Shown: piece by piece, positions 8,130 through 16,515 of the stretch
How the letters are laid out: each line of letters begins with the position of its first letter
Numbering within the stretch: the first letter of the stretch is position 1
DNA from: an uncultured Pseudogracilibacillus sp.
GTDB taxonomy: Bacteria; Bacillota; Bacilli; Bacillales; Amphibacillaceae
Reading direction: 5' to 3'
NCBI GenBank assembly: GCA_937960785.1
Contig: CALGOZ010000022.1
Coordinates: 1 to 25,408, forward strand
Length of the DNA stretch: 25,408 bases
Program-made: the position numbers and the translations under genes
The notes under the pieces: model-generated
The model's input: the letters and a program-made list of their open reading frames with translations, nothing else
Told to the model about the DNA's origin: nothing
The model's database searches: none

Positions 8130-8843
8130 TTAACTCTTATTCGATTTTCGTTCTTCGATTAATTGATTTAATTCATTCATGGCATCTTTTAACCCACCAA
8201 CATAATCGATAATTTTGTATGAAACCGCCTCTTCACCGACTAGGTTCGTTCCGATATCACGGGTTAAATTGCCTCGAGCAAACATCAACTCCTTAAAGGT
8301 TTCCTCGTCAATTTTTGAATGATCGACAACAAAACGAACGACACGGTCTTGCATTTTATCCAAATATTCAAATGTTTGTGGGACGCTTATGACGAGGCCG
8401 GTTAAACGAATCGGATGAATCGTCATCGTAGCTGTCGGTGCAATAAAGGAAGTCGTAGCAGCACATGCAATTGGCACACCGATCGAATGACCTCCACCTA
8501 AAACAATCGAAACAGTCGGCTTTGACATCGAGGCGATCATTTCCGCTAAAGCTAAACCTGCCTCTACATCACCACCTACTGTATTTAATAAAATAATGAC
8601 GCCTTCAATTTTTGGGTTTTGTTCAATGGCAATTAGTTGGGGTAATACATGTTCATATTTTGTTGATTTATTTTGTGGTGGAAGTTGCATGTGACCTTCA
8701 ATTTGACCGATAATCGTCAGGACGTGAATGTTAGAATCAGGAGCGTCAGGAACATTTGTCTGACCTAGTTCTTTAATTTTTTCCACAATACTTGAAGCTT
8801 CTTTTGTTTGATCATTCTTTTCTTTTTCGTTCTTTTGTTCCAT
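8130..8843 (-). CDS. tepA: TepA, ClpP-like serine peptidase
   Basis: 237 residues from the ATG at 8843. An in-frame TTG two codons earlier is too close to the AAAGG ribosome binding site. A charged N-terminal tail of about 30 residues precedes a crotonase/ClpP fold. The nucleophile region is VLGGGHSIGVP with Ser120 and the histidine region TATMTIHP with His143; the GGDVEAGLAL segment forms the loop typical of ClpP-like enzymes. TepA (translocation-enhancing protein, YmfB) of B. subtilis was linked to protein secretion, probably by degrading signal peptides. In B. subtilis rnjB lies directly upstream; here dapG does, separated by a terminator, so tepA needs its own promoter, which I could not identify confidently. 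Confidence 0.9.
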   Translation of the reverse strand: MEQKNEKEKNDQTKEASSIVEKIKELGQTNVPDAPDSNIHVLTIIGQIEGHMQLPPQNKSTKYEHVLPQLIAIEQNPKIEGVIILLNTVGGDVEAGLALAEMIASMSKPTVSIVLGGGHSIGVPIACAATTSFIAPTATMTIHPIRLTGLVISVPQTFEYLDKMQDRVVRFVVDHSKIDEETFKELMFARGNLTRDIGTNLVGEEAVSYKIIDYVGGLKDAMNELNQLIEERKSNKS

Positions 8844-8903
8844 ATTCAACGACCTTTCTGTAATAGATTAGTTTCGTCTATTGTTTGCAGTTGGGAATTT
8901 TTC

Positions 8904-8943
8904 ATACAAAAAACCTAACGGAAACTAATTTTCCGTTAGGTTT
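8904..8943 (-). terminator. Strong intrinsic terminator after dapG
   Basis: A 14-base stem (AAACCTAACGGAAA with TTTCCGTTAGGTTT, five-base loop) occupies 8911-8943. On the minus strand it is followed by six T residues. It starts 10 bases after the dapG stop and closes the asd-dapG transcript. Confidence 0.92.
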
Positions 8944-8953
8944 TCACTCGTCG

Positions 8954-10189
8954 TTATACTTGTTTCTTGTGATTTACTTTATTTAATTCGAAGGCTTCAT
9001 GTAACGCATTTACAGCTTTATTCATTTCCGACTGTTTTACAAGAACCCAAATCGTCGTATGACTATCTGCCGATTGCAATACCTTTACACCGACATCGGT
9101 AAGGGCTTTTGTTATTTTTGCAGCAACTCCGGGTATACCGGTCATTCCTGCACCGACTGCGGAAACTTTTGCACAGTCTTTCGTTACAGATACAGTATAA
9201 TTTAAATCGCGTAAAAGCTCAGCAGCATAATCGGCAATCTCATTTGGAACGGTAAACGTAATTTCAGTCGGCGATACGTTAATAAAATCAACTGATATAT
9301 TCGCTTCAGCCATCGTCGCAAAAACCTTCGCTTGGCTTATGACATCATCTTCTTTTTGTAATACTTTCACTTGCGAAATCCGATCCATATGGGCAATTCC
9401 AGTAACGAGACGATCTGGAATATCTACACCGAAAGTGCTCGGACGACTCGTCGTAATTAACGTACCGAAATCTTTCGAATAAGTCGAACGAATTCGAATT
9501 GGCACCTCTGCTTGCATCGCTATTTCGACCGCACGCGGATGAATTACTTTCGCACCTTGATAAGCTAAGTTACAAATCTCTGTATAAGTGACGACATCGA
9601 TTGGCTGAGCAGACTTCACAAGACGGGGGTCTGCTGTCATTATACCATTTACATCGGTGAAAATATCGATATAACTTGCCTTTAACGAGGCAGCAAAAGC
9701 GGCAGCAGAAGTATCTGAACCACCTCGTCCGATCGTCGTAATTTCTCCCTCTTCTGTTCGGCCTTGGAATCCAGCAACGACAACGACATCGTTCGATTTA
9801 AACTCTTGCTGAATTCGCTTAGGCTTTACTTGTTTAATTTTTGCTTCTGTATAATCATCTGTTGTGATCAGTCCGGCTTGGGCTCCTGTTAGAGCGACCG
9901 CTTTAATTTGTTCACGACGTAATTCGTTTGCTAGAACAGTCGAGGATATAATTTCACCAACAGACATTAATAAATCGAATTCACGTTTTTCATTTTTCGT
10001 CTTCGGTGGATCGACCATTTCCACGAGTGTATCGGTCGCATAAGGGTTAGGTTTTCGACCGAGGGCCGAAACGACGACAAGCACTTTATAACGTTGTTCT
10101 AACGCTTCTTTAATTTTCCGAATTACATGACGACGACTTTCTTTACTTTCAACTGAAGTACCACCAAATTTTTGTACTAATAATCGCAT
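8954..10189 (-). CDS. dapG: Aspartate kinase (DapG type)
   Basis: 411 residues. The amino acid kinase domain begins with KFGGTS (7-12) and carries TIGRGGSDTSA, the catalytic/substrate loop of aspartokinases. Two ACT domains follow (about 265-411), the usual site of end-product control. It phosphorylates aspartate, the first step to lysine, diaminopimelate, threonine and methionine. By length, lack of an internal alpha/beta start and position after asd it corresponds to aspartokinase I of B. subtilis, the diaminopimelate-responsive isozyme. It starts 11 bases after asd with GAGGGT before its ATG, so the two are cotranscribed. In B. subtilis dapA follows; here the operon ends in a terminator right after dapG. 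Confidence 0.95.
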   Translation of the reverse strand: MRLLVQKFGGTSVESKESRRHVIRKIKEALEQRYKVLVVVSALGRKPNPYATDTLVEMVDPPKTKNEKREFDLLMSVGEIISSTVLANELRREQIKAVALTGAQAGLITTDDYTEAKIKQVKPKRIQQEFKSNDVVVVAGFQGRTEEGEITTIGRGGSDTSAAAFAASLKASYIDIFTDVNGIMTADPRLVKSAQPIDVVTYTEICNLAYQGAKVIHPRAVEIAMQAEVPIRIRSTYSKDFGTLITTSRPSTFGVDIPDRLVTGIAHMDRISQVKVLQKEDDVISQAKVFATMAEANISVDFINVSPTEITFTVPNEIADYAAELLRDLNYTVSVTKDCAKVSAVGAGMTGIPGVAAKITKALTDVGVKVLQSADSHTTIWVLVKQSEMNKAVNALHEAFELNKVNHKKQV

Positions 10190-10200
10190 ACGTGACCCTC

Positions 10201-11247
10201 TTATACTAAATTATTTTTAACTAAGGACTGAGCAATTTGAATGGTGTTCCATGCAGCACCTTTTACTAAGTTATCAGAAACAATCCACATATGGAATCCT
10301 TTTGGATCATCTAGGTCTTGGCGAATTCGACCGACGAAAACACCTTTTTTCTCTTGAGCTTCAAGAGGTGTCGGATACGTCTGAGTCGAAGGATCATCTT
10401 CTAAAATAATTCCTTCACCTTGAGCGATCGTTTCTTTAAATTCCTCTACTGTAATTCCTTCTGTATTTGTTTCGACGAATAAACTCTCGGAATGGGAAGA
10501 GAAAACTGGTAAACGAACGCACGTTGCTGCAACTTGTAAATCGGGTTCGTTCATAATTTTTTTCGTTTCATTAATCATTTTCATTTCTTCTTTTGTATAG
10601 CCGTTTGCTTCAAATAAATCGATTTGTGGCAATGCATTAAAGGCAATTGGATAATGCTTTTTATCCCCACCAGCTGGTAAAATGTTCGCTTCCATTTCTT
10701 CTCCAGCAAGATATTGCTTCACTTGTTGACGTAACTCATCCTCAGCAGCTAAACCTGCTCCGGATACCGCTTGATAGGTCGAGACGATTACTCGATTGAT
10801 TCCGTATTTCTCTTGGATTGGCTTTAATGCTACGACCATTTGAATCGTTGAACAATTTGGGTTTGCAACGATTCCTTTATGATTTTTTAACGCCTCTTCA
10901 TTTACTTCTGGAACGACAAGAGGCACATCTTCATCCATTCGATAAAAGCTCGTGTTATCAACGACTACTGCACCACTTTTTACTGCAGCAGGCGCTAACT
11001 TTTCCGATACAGCTCCTCCTGCTGAGAAAAACGCGATATCAATTCCATCGAATACATCTTCTGTCGCTTCTTGTAGTGTAATTTCCTCGCCATTTACTTC
11101 GATTTTTTTACCTGCTGAACGTTTTGAAGAAAAAAGTTGAATATCTTCTATGTTAAAAGGCTTTTCTTCCAAATATTTAATAATGTTTTGGCCGACGGCT
11201 CCTGTTGCTCCTACAACTGCTACACGATAAGCTTTTTCCGTTGTCAT
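10201..11247 (-). CDS. asd: Aspartate-semialdehyde dehydrogenase
   Basis: 348 residues. NADP-binding GATGAVG (13-19), catalytic Cys132 in NPNCSTIQM, and the histidine region with His251 (SSHSESLFVE) are all intact. The enzyme reduces aspartyl phosphate to aspartate semialdehyde, the branch point to lysine/diaminopimelate and homoserine. It precedes dapG by 11 bases. In B. subtilis the dipicolinate synthase genes dpaA and dpaB lie just upstream; here the 239 bases upstream hold only the ymxH terminator and AT-rich leader, so asd must have its own promoter. I see only -10-like hexamers there (TATGAT at 11318-11313), none with a convincing -35. AAGGGG lies about ten bases before the ATG. Confidence 0.96.
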   Translation of the reverse strand: MTTEKAYRVAVVGATGAVGQNIIKYLEEKPFNIEDIQLFSSKRSAGKKIEVNGEEITLQEATEDVFDGIDIAFFSAGGAVSEKLAPAAVKSGAVVVDNTSFYRMDEDVPLVVPEVNEEALKNHKGIVANPNCSTIQMVVALKPIQEKYGINRVIVSTYQAVSGAGLAAEDELRQQVKQYLAGEEMEANILPAGGDKKHYPIAFNALPQIDLFEANGYTKEEMKMINETKKIMNEPDLQVAATCVRLPVFSSHSESLFVETNTEGITVEEFKETIAQGEGIILEDDPSTQTYPTPLEAQEKKGVFVGRIRQDLDDPKGFHMWIVSDNLVKGAAWNTIQIAQSLVKNNLV

Positions 11248-11426
11248 TTCATCGAGTCCCCTTCCACAATATAAAATAAAAAGTGTTCAAAACGTACTGT
11301 AACTCTTATCTTATCATAGATTTAAAGAAATAAGGAATGTTTTTATATATTTTTTCCTTTTACATTAAAACGATTTAAATTGCTCCTAGATTAGTTTATT
11401 TTACGTATAACTTCTTTAAAAGTGAA

Positions 11427-11484
11427 AAATAAAAAAAGAACACCCTCCACGAATCTACATTTCAATCCATTCGCAAAGGATGTT
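11427..11484 (-). terminator. Strong intrinsic terminator after ymxH
   Basis: A 16-base stem including a few G-T pairs is formed by 11439-11454 and 11469-11484, with a 14-base loop. On the minus strand it is followed by seven T residues (11437-11431) and more T-rich sequence. It begins two bases after the ymxH stop codon. It isolates ymxH from asd. Confidence 0.9.
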
Positions 11485-11486
11485 TT

Positions 11487-11723
11487 TTACTCTTTAAAAT
11501 CGACTAAAATAATATCTTTACCAATCTTTTTTATTTTATTCCAAGGTACTTTTGTTTGGGGTTCGTTTTTTCGTAAACCGAACCAACTGTATGTAGGGAC
11601 GATTAACGATTTAATCTCCCCGGTCTCTTTATCAATTTGTAAATCCGTTTGCCCTAAAATGCCTAGTCGTGACCCCGATTGAATATTAATAATTTCCTTC
11701 CCACTTAAGTCTCCATATCGCAA
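11487..11723 (-). CDS. ymxH: YmxH, YlmC/YmxH family PRC-barrel protein
   Basis: 78 residues: MRYGDLSGKEIINIQSGSRL, a LGQTDLQID strand, and VPWNKIKKIGKDIILVD at the end form a PRC-barrel domain as in B. subtilis YmxH and its paralogue YlmC. No enzymatic function is known to me. The start is TTG; alignment of the MR-x-x-(D/E)LSGKEI pattern with the family and GGGGTG seven bases upstream support it, with no ATG nearby. The ribosome binding site lies inside an 11-base-pair hairpin (11734-11759), described separately. Gap to mlpA is 54 bases; a strong terminator follows. Confidence 0.88.
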   Translation of the reverse strand: MRYGDLSGKEIINIQSGSRLGILGQTDLQIDKETGEIKSLIVPTYSWFGLRKNEPQTKVPWNKIKKIGKDIILVDFKE

Positions 11724-11732
11724 AACAGTTCA

Positions 11733-11759
11733 CCCCTTTTCATATGATTATGAAAAGGG
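11733..11759 (-). promoter_or_regulatory. Hairpin overlapping the ymxH ribosome binding site
   Basis: On the minus strand CCCTTTTCATA (11759-11749), a four-base loop and TATGAAAAGGG (11744-11734) make a perfect 11-base-pair stem. The last bases of the 3' arm, AAAAGGG, plus the next G are the Shine-Dalgarno sequence of ymxH. No T-run follows, so it is not a plain terminator. Folding should mask the ymxH ribosome binding site. Confidence 0.6.
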
Positions 11760-11777
11760 ACTGATGAATATGCCTTT

Positions 11778-12992
11778 TTATGCTGGCTTTATAACAGCTT
11801 CGGCCCTTTTTCCGGAAAAGATATGGTCTAATGTTTTTCGAATCATTTGTAAATCTACTTCATCGATTTCCTTAATAATATCGTCTAGACTCTTATGGCG
11901 TTGGAGTAACAACTCATTTCGTCCGTTACGGGACATACGACTGCTTGTATTTTCTAAACTTAATAAAATATTTCCTTTAAGTTGCTCTTTTTTATTCGTT
12001 AATTCAGTTTCTGTCAAGCTTTCCTCATATAACTTAGTAATTGTTTCATCAATTGCTTTTCTTAATTGAGGAAGTTGTTCATTCGTCGTTCCAGCATAAA
12101 GCCCTAACATTCCATTATCGACATAGGCGTTATGGTAGGAGAAGACAGAATAAGCAAGGCCACGTTTTTCACGGACTTCTTGGAATAAACGAGAACTCAT
12201 TCCATTTCCTAATGTACTGTTAATAATAGCTAGGCTAACGAGTAAATCATCGTTAGCTGCTAGACCAGGATAGCCGATACAAAGATGGGCTTGTTCAATC
12301 TCTTTTTCATAGATGATTGTATCGAATTCGTAGCTCGGTGTAATGGTTGCATGGCTTTTCCCTTTACGTTCTAAAGGTAAAAATAAATCTTCAATATCCT
12401 TTATAAACGATTCGTCAACGTTTCCAGCAACAGAAATGACGATATTTTCAGGAATATAATAGTCGTTCATATATTCGAGTAAAGATTCGCGCGTCATATT
12501 GCTGACATGGGTTTCTGATCCTAAAATGGAGCGTCCAAGAGGATGGTTACCATACATTGCCTTTGACAATAAATGATGGACATGATCATCCGGTGTATCT
12601 TCGTACATTTTAATTTCTTCGGTGATCACCTTCTTTTCCCTTTCAAGTTCATCTTCGGGGAAAGTAGAGTTAAAAAACATATCGCTTAAAACTTCTAAGG
12701 CATATCGTTTATAAGAATCTAAAACTCTTGCATAATAACATGTATATTCTTTTGCTGTAAATGCGTTAACATGGCCACCGATTGCATCGAAGGCTTCAGC
12801 AATTTCTTGGGCTGTTCGGTTTTTTGTCCCTTTGAAAAACATATGTTCAAGAAAGTGTGAAACGCCGTTATTTTCTTCTCTTTCATTACGAGACCCGGTT
12901 AAAATCCAAATTCCAATGGAAACAGAACGAACATGAGGTACTTTTTCTAATACGACTCGTACTCCATTACGTAATGTATAGGTTTCTATCAT
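11778..12992 (-). CDS. mlpA: MlpA, M16 family zinc peptidase (YmxG)
   Basis: 404 residues. The zinc motif HFLEH (46-50) with Glu126 in ITEEIKMYED at the classical spacing shows an intact mitochondrial-processing-peptidase-like active site; the GGHVNAFTAKEYTCYY and FQEVREKRGLAYSVFSYHNAY segments are typical of the two M16 domains. No signal peptide, so cytosolic. In B. subtilis this is MlpA/YmxG, implicated in control of extracellular protease expression. AGGAGG lies eight bases before the ATG. It follows ylxY by 20 bases and precedes ymxH by 54, so the three are likely one transcript. It is the third M16 gene in the window besides ymfF and ymfH. Confidence 0.93.
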   Translation of the reverse strand: MIETYTLRNGVRVVLEKVPHVRSVSIGIWILTGSRNEREENNGVSHFLEHMFFKGTKNRTAQEIAEAFDAIGGHVNAFTAKEYTCYYARVLDSYKRYALEVLSDMFFNSTFPEDELEREKKVITEEIKMYEDTPDDHVHHLLSKAMYGNHPLGRSILGSETHVSNMTRESLLEYMNDYYIPENIVISVAGNVDESFIKDIEDLFLPLERKGKSHATITPSYEFDTIIYEKEIEQAHLCIGYPGLAANDDLLVSLAIINSTLGNGMSSRLFQEVREKRGLAYSVFSYHNAYVDNGMLGLYAGTTNEQLPQLRKAIDETITKLYEESLTETELTNKKEQLKGNILLSLENTSSRMSRNGRNELLLQRHKSLDDIIKEIDEVDLQMIRKTLDHIFSGKRAEAVIKPA

Positions 12993-13012
12993 TTTTGCAT
13001 CCTCCTCAAGAG

Positions 13013-13933
13013 CTATCTCGATTCATCTAGCAATCGTTCTACGGTATCGATCCGGTAACCTTTTTCTTTTATTTGTTCTATTAACTGTTCAAGTCCCTGA
13101 GCGACAGGTGTTGTTGGGTGCATTAAAATCATTGCACCAGGATGAAGGTTTTTCATAACCCGGTTTATCATAACAGAAACCGACGGATTCTTCCAATCTA
13201 TTGTATCGACAGTCCATAAAATAGTCTCCATATTTGCTTCATGAGCATATTGAACAACAAGGTTATTAAAACTTCCGCTTGGAGGTGCAAAATAAAGTGG
13301 ACGTTCCTTTGTAATTGCTTCGATTATCGTATTTGTATCTTCGATTTGCTTTTGAATTTCATTTTTCGATAATGTAGCCATATCCGGATGGTTGTAAGCG
13401 TGATTTCCAATTAAATGGCCCTGTTCTTGAATCATTCTCACATATTCTTTATTTTCCTTTGCCCATTTTCCCTCAAGGAAAAAAGTAGCTCTCACATCTT
13501 TTTCTTTCAACGTTTTTAAAATTGTCGGTACATGCTCTGTACCCCAAGATACGTTAATTAAAAACGCTACCATTTCTTTTTCTGGATGCCCTCGATAAAT
13601 CGGTGCTGCAGGTAAATCTTTCAAACTAACTTTTGGTGAAATCTCTTTAAATTGGAGAAGCTCCGGGTCGAACTTGCCTTTTTTCTTCATTGCTTTATAC
13701 GATTCGTCAACCCGGACTTGAAGCCCATTTCTTCCAGGGGTCTTCTTCCATACTCGGTCGATATACGCATCTTGAGGAGGTTCTTCGTATTTTTCTACAT
13801 TAGCTTTAATCTCTTCTAAAAGAGTATCCTTCGTTTGAAAAGCTGGTAAATGTAACGATTCTCCTAATTTACTTACAATTAGTAAAAAAAATACGATACA
13901 TATGTAAAATAAAACAACCTGTAAACGTCGCAT
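13013..13933 (-). CDS. ylxY: YlxY, polysaccharide deacetylase-fold protein with altered active site
   Basis: 306 residues. An uncleaved-looking N-terminal anchor or signal (residues about 5-21) is followed by a linker and a NodB-homology domain (about 120-305). The motif TFDDG that gives the catalytic base and a metal ligand in active deacetylases is replaced by NVSWGT (127-132). HxxxH is present as HAYNH (178-182), and the RxPxG motif reads APPSG (216-220), lacking the arginine. Late motifs WTVDTIDW and LMHP are kept. It is likely exported or membrane-anchored at the outer face; catalysis is doubtful, though metal could still bind. Strong AGGAGG precedes the ATG. It sits between pnp (terminator) and mlpA as in B. 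subtilis. Confidence 0.9.
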   Translation of the reverse strand: MRRLQVVLFYICIVFFLLIVSKLGESLHLPAFQTKDTLLEEIKANVEKYEEPPQDAYIDRVWKKTPGRNGLQVRVDESYKAMKKKGKFDPELLQFKEISPKVSLKDLPAAPIYRGHPEKEMVAFLINVSWGTEHVPTILKTLKEKDVRATFFLEGKWAKENKEYVRMIQEQGHLIGNHAYNHPDMATLSKNEIQKQIEDTNTIIEAITKERPLYFAPPSGSFNNLVVQYAHEANMETILWTVDTIDWKNPSVSVMINRVMKNLHPGAMILMHPTTPVAQGLEQLIEQIKEKGYRIDTVERLLDESR

Positions 13934-13953
13934 ATAATCGCCTCCTACTTTAC

Positions 13954-13982
13954 TTTATGACAGGCAAGTAAATTCATGCCAA
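13954..13982 (-). promoter_or_regulatory. Candidate promoter for ylxY-mlpA-ymxH
   Basis: On the minus strand TTGGCA (13982-13977), 17 bases, CATAAA (13959-13954). It is just downstream of the pnp terminator and would give a very short leader before the ylxY ribosome binding site, which is a weakness of the assignment. Confidence 0.4.
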
Positions 13983-13999
13983 ACGTAAAAAAGGAGGCT

Positions 14000-14031
14000 A
14001 AAAATAAAAAAGAAACTGGCAACCCAGTCTC
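14000..14031 (-). terminator. Intrinsic terminator after pnp
   Basis: On the minus strand GAGACTGG (14031-14024), loop GTTG, CCAGTTTC (14019-14012) with one G-T pair, followed by TTTTTTATTTTT. It lies 18 bases beyond the pnp stop. Confidence 0.85.
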
Positions 14032-14049
14032 TCCCTTATTTATATAAAT

Positions 14050-16182
14050 TTAGCGTGAACTAAGTCGTTCCTTACCTTCGCGCTGTTCTGGCAGTACATC
14101 GCGACGTGATAAATTCACACGACCTTGATCGTCAATTTCGCGAACCTTTACCATAATTTGATCGCCAACGGATACGACGTCTTCTACGCGATTGGTACGC
14201 TTATTTTGTAATTGTGAAATATGGACGAGGCCATCTTTACCTGGGAAAATTTCTACAAATGCACCGAACTTTTCAATTCGTTTTACAGTTCCTAGATAGA
14301 TTTCCCCGACTTCTACTTCACGAACTAAGTTTTCGATAATTTCTTTCGCTCGTTCGTTCATTACTTCATCTGTCGATGAAATAAAGACACTTCCATCTTG
14401 CTCGATATCGATTTTTACGCCAGTTTCATCGATAATTTGATTGATCTGTTTTCCGCTTGGACCAATAACGTCGCGAATTTTTTCTGGATCAATGGTTAAA
14501 GTAATAATTTTTGGAGCGTATGGCGACAGTTCTGGTCGTGGTTTGTCAATTACTTCTAACATAGAATCTAAAATTACTTTACGAGCTTTTTTCGCCTCTT
14601 GTAAAGCTTCTTTTAAAATATCTTCGGACAATCCTTCGATTTTAATATCCATTTGCAAGGCAGTAATTCCTTTTTCAGTCCCGGCTACTTTAAAGTCCAT
14701 ATCTCCGAGCGCATCTTCAAGACCTTGGATATCTGTTAAAATTGAGTAATCATCTCCGTCTTTTACAAGCCCCATCGCAATTCCGGCTACTGGTGCACTA
14801 ATTGGAACTCCTGCATCCATTAATGCTAGGGTACTGGCACAAATACTCGCTTGGGAAGAAGACCCATTTGATTCTAGAACTTCTGATACGAGACGAATCG
14901 TATATGGGAATTCCTTTTCCGGTGGAATGACTCGTTCTAACGCTTTTTCCCCTAAAGCTCCATGACCGATTTCTCTACGACCTGGACCACGAATTGGACC
15001 GGTCTCTCCTACGCTAAATTGTGGAAAGTTGTAATGGTGCATGAAACGCTTCGACTCTTCTAACTCTAAACCGTCTAAAATTTGTACGTCCCCTAAAGCT
15101 CCTAACGTACAAACACTTAGGGCTTGAGTTTGTCCACGGGTAAATAAACCAGAACCGTGCGTTCGTGGTAAAAGACCGACTCTCGATGCTAATGGACGAA
15201 TCTCATTTGGTTTCCGACCATCGGGGCGAATTTTTTCCTCTGTGATCAAGCGACGAACTTCATCTTTTAACATTTCGTCCATTGCTGCTTCAGCGTGAGT
15301 TAAGAGTTCTTCATCTTCTTCGGCCTCAGCTTTTTCTTCAAAGTATGTTAATGCCTCTTCTTTAACCGCTTCGATAGCTTCTTCACGAGCATGTTTTTCT
15401 TTTACTTGAATTGCATCGATTAATTTTTGTTCGAATTTTTCTTTCGCTTCTTGTTTTACTGCTTCATCTGTTTCGAATACAGTTATTTCTGACTTTTCCT
15501 TACCAACTTCTGCGATAATTTTTTCTTGAAATTGTACGAGGCGTACGATTTCTTTATGTGCAAATAACATTGCATCTAAAATGACCTCTTCTGGTACTTC
15601 ATTTGCACCAGCTTCTACCATATTAATTGCATCTTTCGTACCCGCAACCGTTAAATCAAGTTCACTTACTTCTTGTTGTTCGACGTCTGGATTAATGACA
15701 AACTCACCATCGACTAATCCGATGTTAACACCAGCGATTGGACCATCAAAAGGAATGTCTGATACACAGAGCGCAACGGAGGAACCAATCATTGCTGCAA
15801 TTTCTGCTGAACAGTCTTGATCGACACTCATCACCGTGCTAATTACTTGTACTTCATTTCGGAATCCTTCCGGAAATAATGGACGAATTGGTCGGTCGAT
15901 TAAACGAGAGGAAAGAATTGCTTTATCACTTGGACGTCCTTCCCGTTTGATAAATCCTCCCGGAATTTTACCCACTGCATATAATCTTTCTTCATAATTT
16001 ACCGTTAGTGGGAAAAACGGTAGATCTTTCGGTTCCTTGGAAGCTGTTGCTGTTGCAAGCACCGCAGTATCTCCGTAATGGACCATACAGGCACCATTTG
16101 CTTGCTTTGCTAGCTCCCCGATTTCTACAGTAAATGGTTTCCCATTAATTTCTGTAGAAAATACTTTCTTTTCATCTGTCAT
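14050..16182 (-). CDS. pnp: Polyribonucleotide nucleotidyltransferase (PNPase)
   Basis: 710 residues from the ATG at 16182 (MTDEKKVFS). An in-frame TTG seven codons upstream is rejected because its first codons contain the AAAGGAG ribosome binding site of this ATG. Order: first RNase PH-like domain (LAKQANGACMVHYGDTAV, IDRPIRPLFPEGFRNEVQV), a helical linker, the second catalytic RNase PH domain (about 310-540, TRGQTQALSVCTLG and the FKVAGTEKGITALQMDIK block), a KH domain (IGPSGKQINQIIDETG) and an S1 domain (EIYLGTVKRIEKFGAFVEIFPGKDGLVHISQL). It degrades RNA phosphorolytically from the 3' end in the degradosome-like network. In B. subtilis it directly follows rpsO; here about 1.9 kb intervenes, so it needs its own promoter. 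Confidence 0.97.
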   Translation of the reverse strand: MTDEKKVFSTEINGKPFTVEIGELAKQANGACMVHYGDTAVLATATASKEPKDLPFFPLTVNYEERLYAVGKIPGGFIKREGRPSDKAILSSRLIDRPIRPLFPEGFRNEVQVISTVMSVDQDCSAEIAAMIGSSVALCVSDIPFDGPIAGVNIGLVDGEFVINPDVEQQEVSELDLTVAGTKDAINMVEAGANEVPEEVILDAMLFAHKEIVRLVQFQEKIIAEVGKEKSEITVFETDEAVKQEAKEKFEQKLIDAIQVKEKHAREEAIEAVKEEALTYFEEKAEAEEDEELLTHAEAAMDEMLKDEVRRLITEEKIRPDGRKPNEIRPLASRVGLLPRTHGSGLFTRGQTQALSVCTLGALGDVQILDGLELEESKRFMHHYNFPQFSVGETGPIRGPGRREIGHGALGEKALERVIPPEKEFPYTIRLVSEVLESNGSSSQASICASTLALMDAGVPISAPVAGIAMGLVKDGDDYSILTDIQGLEDALGDMDFKVAGTEKGITALQMDIKIEGLSEDILKEALQEAKKARKVILDSMLEVIDKPRPELSPYAPKIITLTIDPEKIRDVIGPSGKQINQIIDETGVKIDIEQDGSVFISSTDEVMNERAKEIIENLVREVEVGEIYLGTVKRIEKFGAFVEIFPGKDGLVHISQLQNKRTNRVEDVVSVGDQIMVKVREIDDQGRVNLSRRDVLPEQREGKERLSSR

Positions 16183-16269
16183 TATTAAAAGTACTCCTTT
16201 CAATACTACTCACATTTTATAAAACCCGTTGAAATATATATTTACTTCTGTAAATTAGGCTTATTCTAT

Positions 16270-16287
16270 ATTATAGCCTACATTATA
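16270..16287 (-). promoter_or_regulatory. Candidate -10 elements for pnp
   Basis: Two perfect minus-strand TATAAT hexamers (16287-16282 and 16275-16270) lie about 88-105 bases before the pnp ATG. No strong -35 lies at 16-18 bases from either. The rest of the 333-base gap between the pnp and PfpI-family starts is AT-rich and shows no gene. Confidence 0.35.
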
Positions 16288-16431
16288 CTTTTTTACATTG
16301 AATGAAAATGTTTTTCCTCCTTATGCAAGTTCCGTTTATATTAAAAATTCCACAAGTACTATTAGTTTATCATATGAATTATGTTTGTTCGATTAAAATA
16401 AGTCAATTTGCAAAACAATTCAAACTTCGTA

Positions 16432-16459
16432 TTGCTATTTTTAATTAATAGCGTAAAAT
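16432..16459 (+). promoter_or_regulatory. Candidate promoter for the DJ-1/PfpI gene
   Basis: Plus strand TTGCTA (16432-16437), a 16-base spacer and TAAAAT (16454-16459), 56 bases before the GTG. Immediately after the -10 is TTGAGTAAG (16465-16473), which equals the right arm end of the palindromes in the downstream array. Confidence 0.4.
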
Positions 16460-16515
16460 ATGAATTGAGTAAGCGATTTCATTGGAGGCACTATTATATT
16501 TAGGAGGATGAAAAA

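Noticed and set aside
11422..11682. Plus-strand open frame over the ymxH terminator and gene
   Set aside because: Antisense to ymxH and through its terminator hairpin; no family resemblance.
16183..16203. Longer N-terminus of PNPase from an upstream TTG
   Set aside because: The ribosome binding site AAAGGAG lies inside the extra codons, so the ATG at 16182 is the start; the same reasoning was used for infB, rbfA, rimP, tepA and ymfH.
16310..16330. Second ribosome binding site (AAGGAGG on the minus strand) upstream of pnp
   Set aside because: It is followed by no start codon leading to a frame of more than a few codons; probably chance in AT-rich leader.
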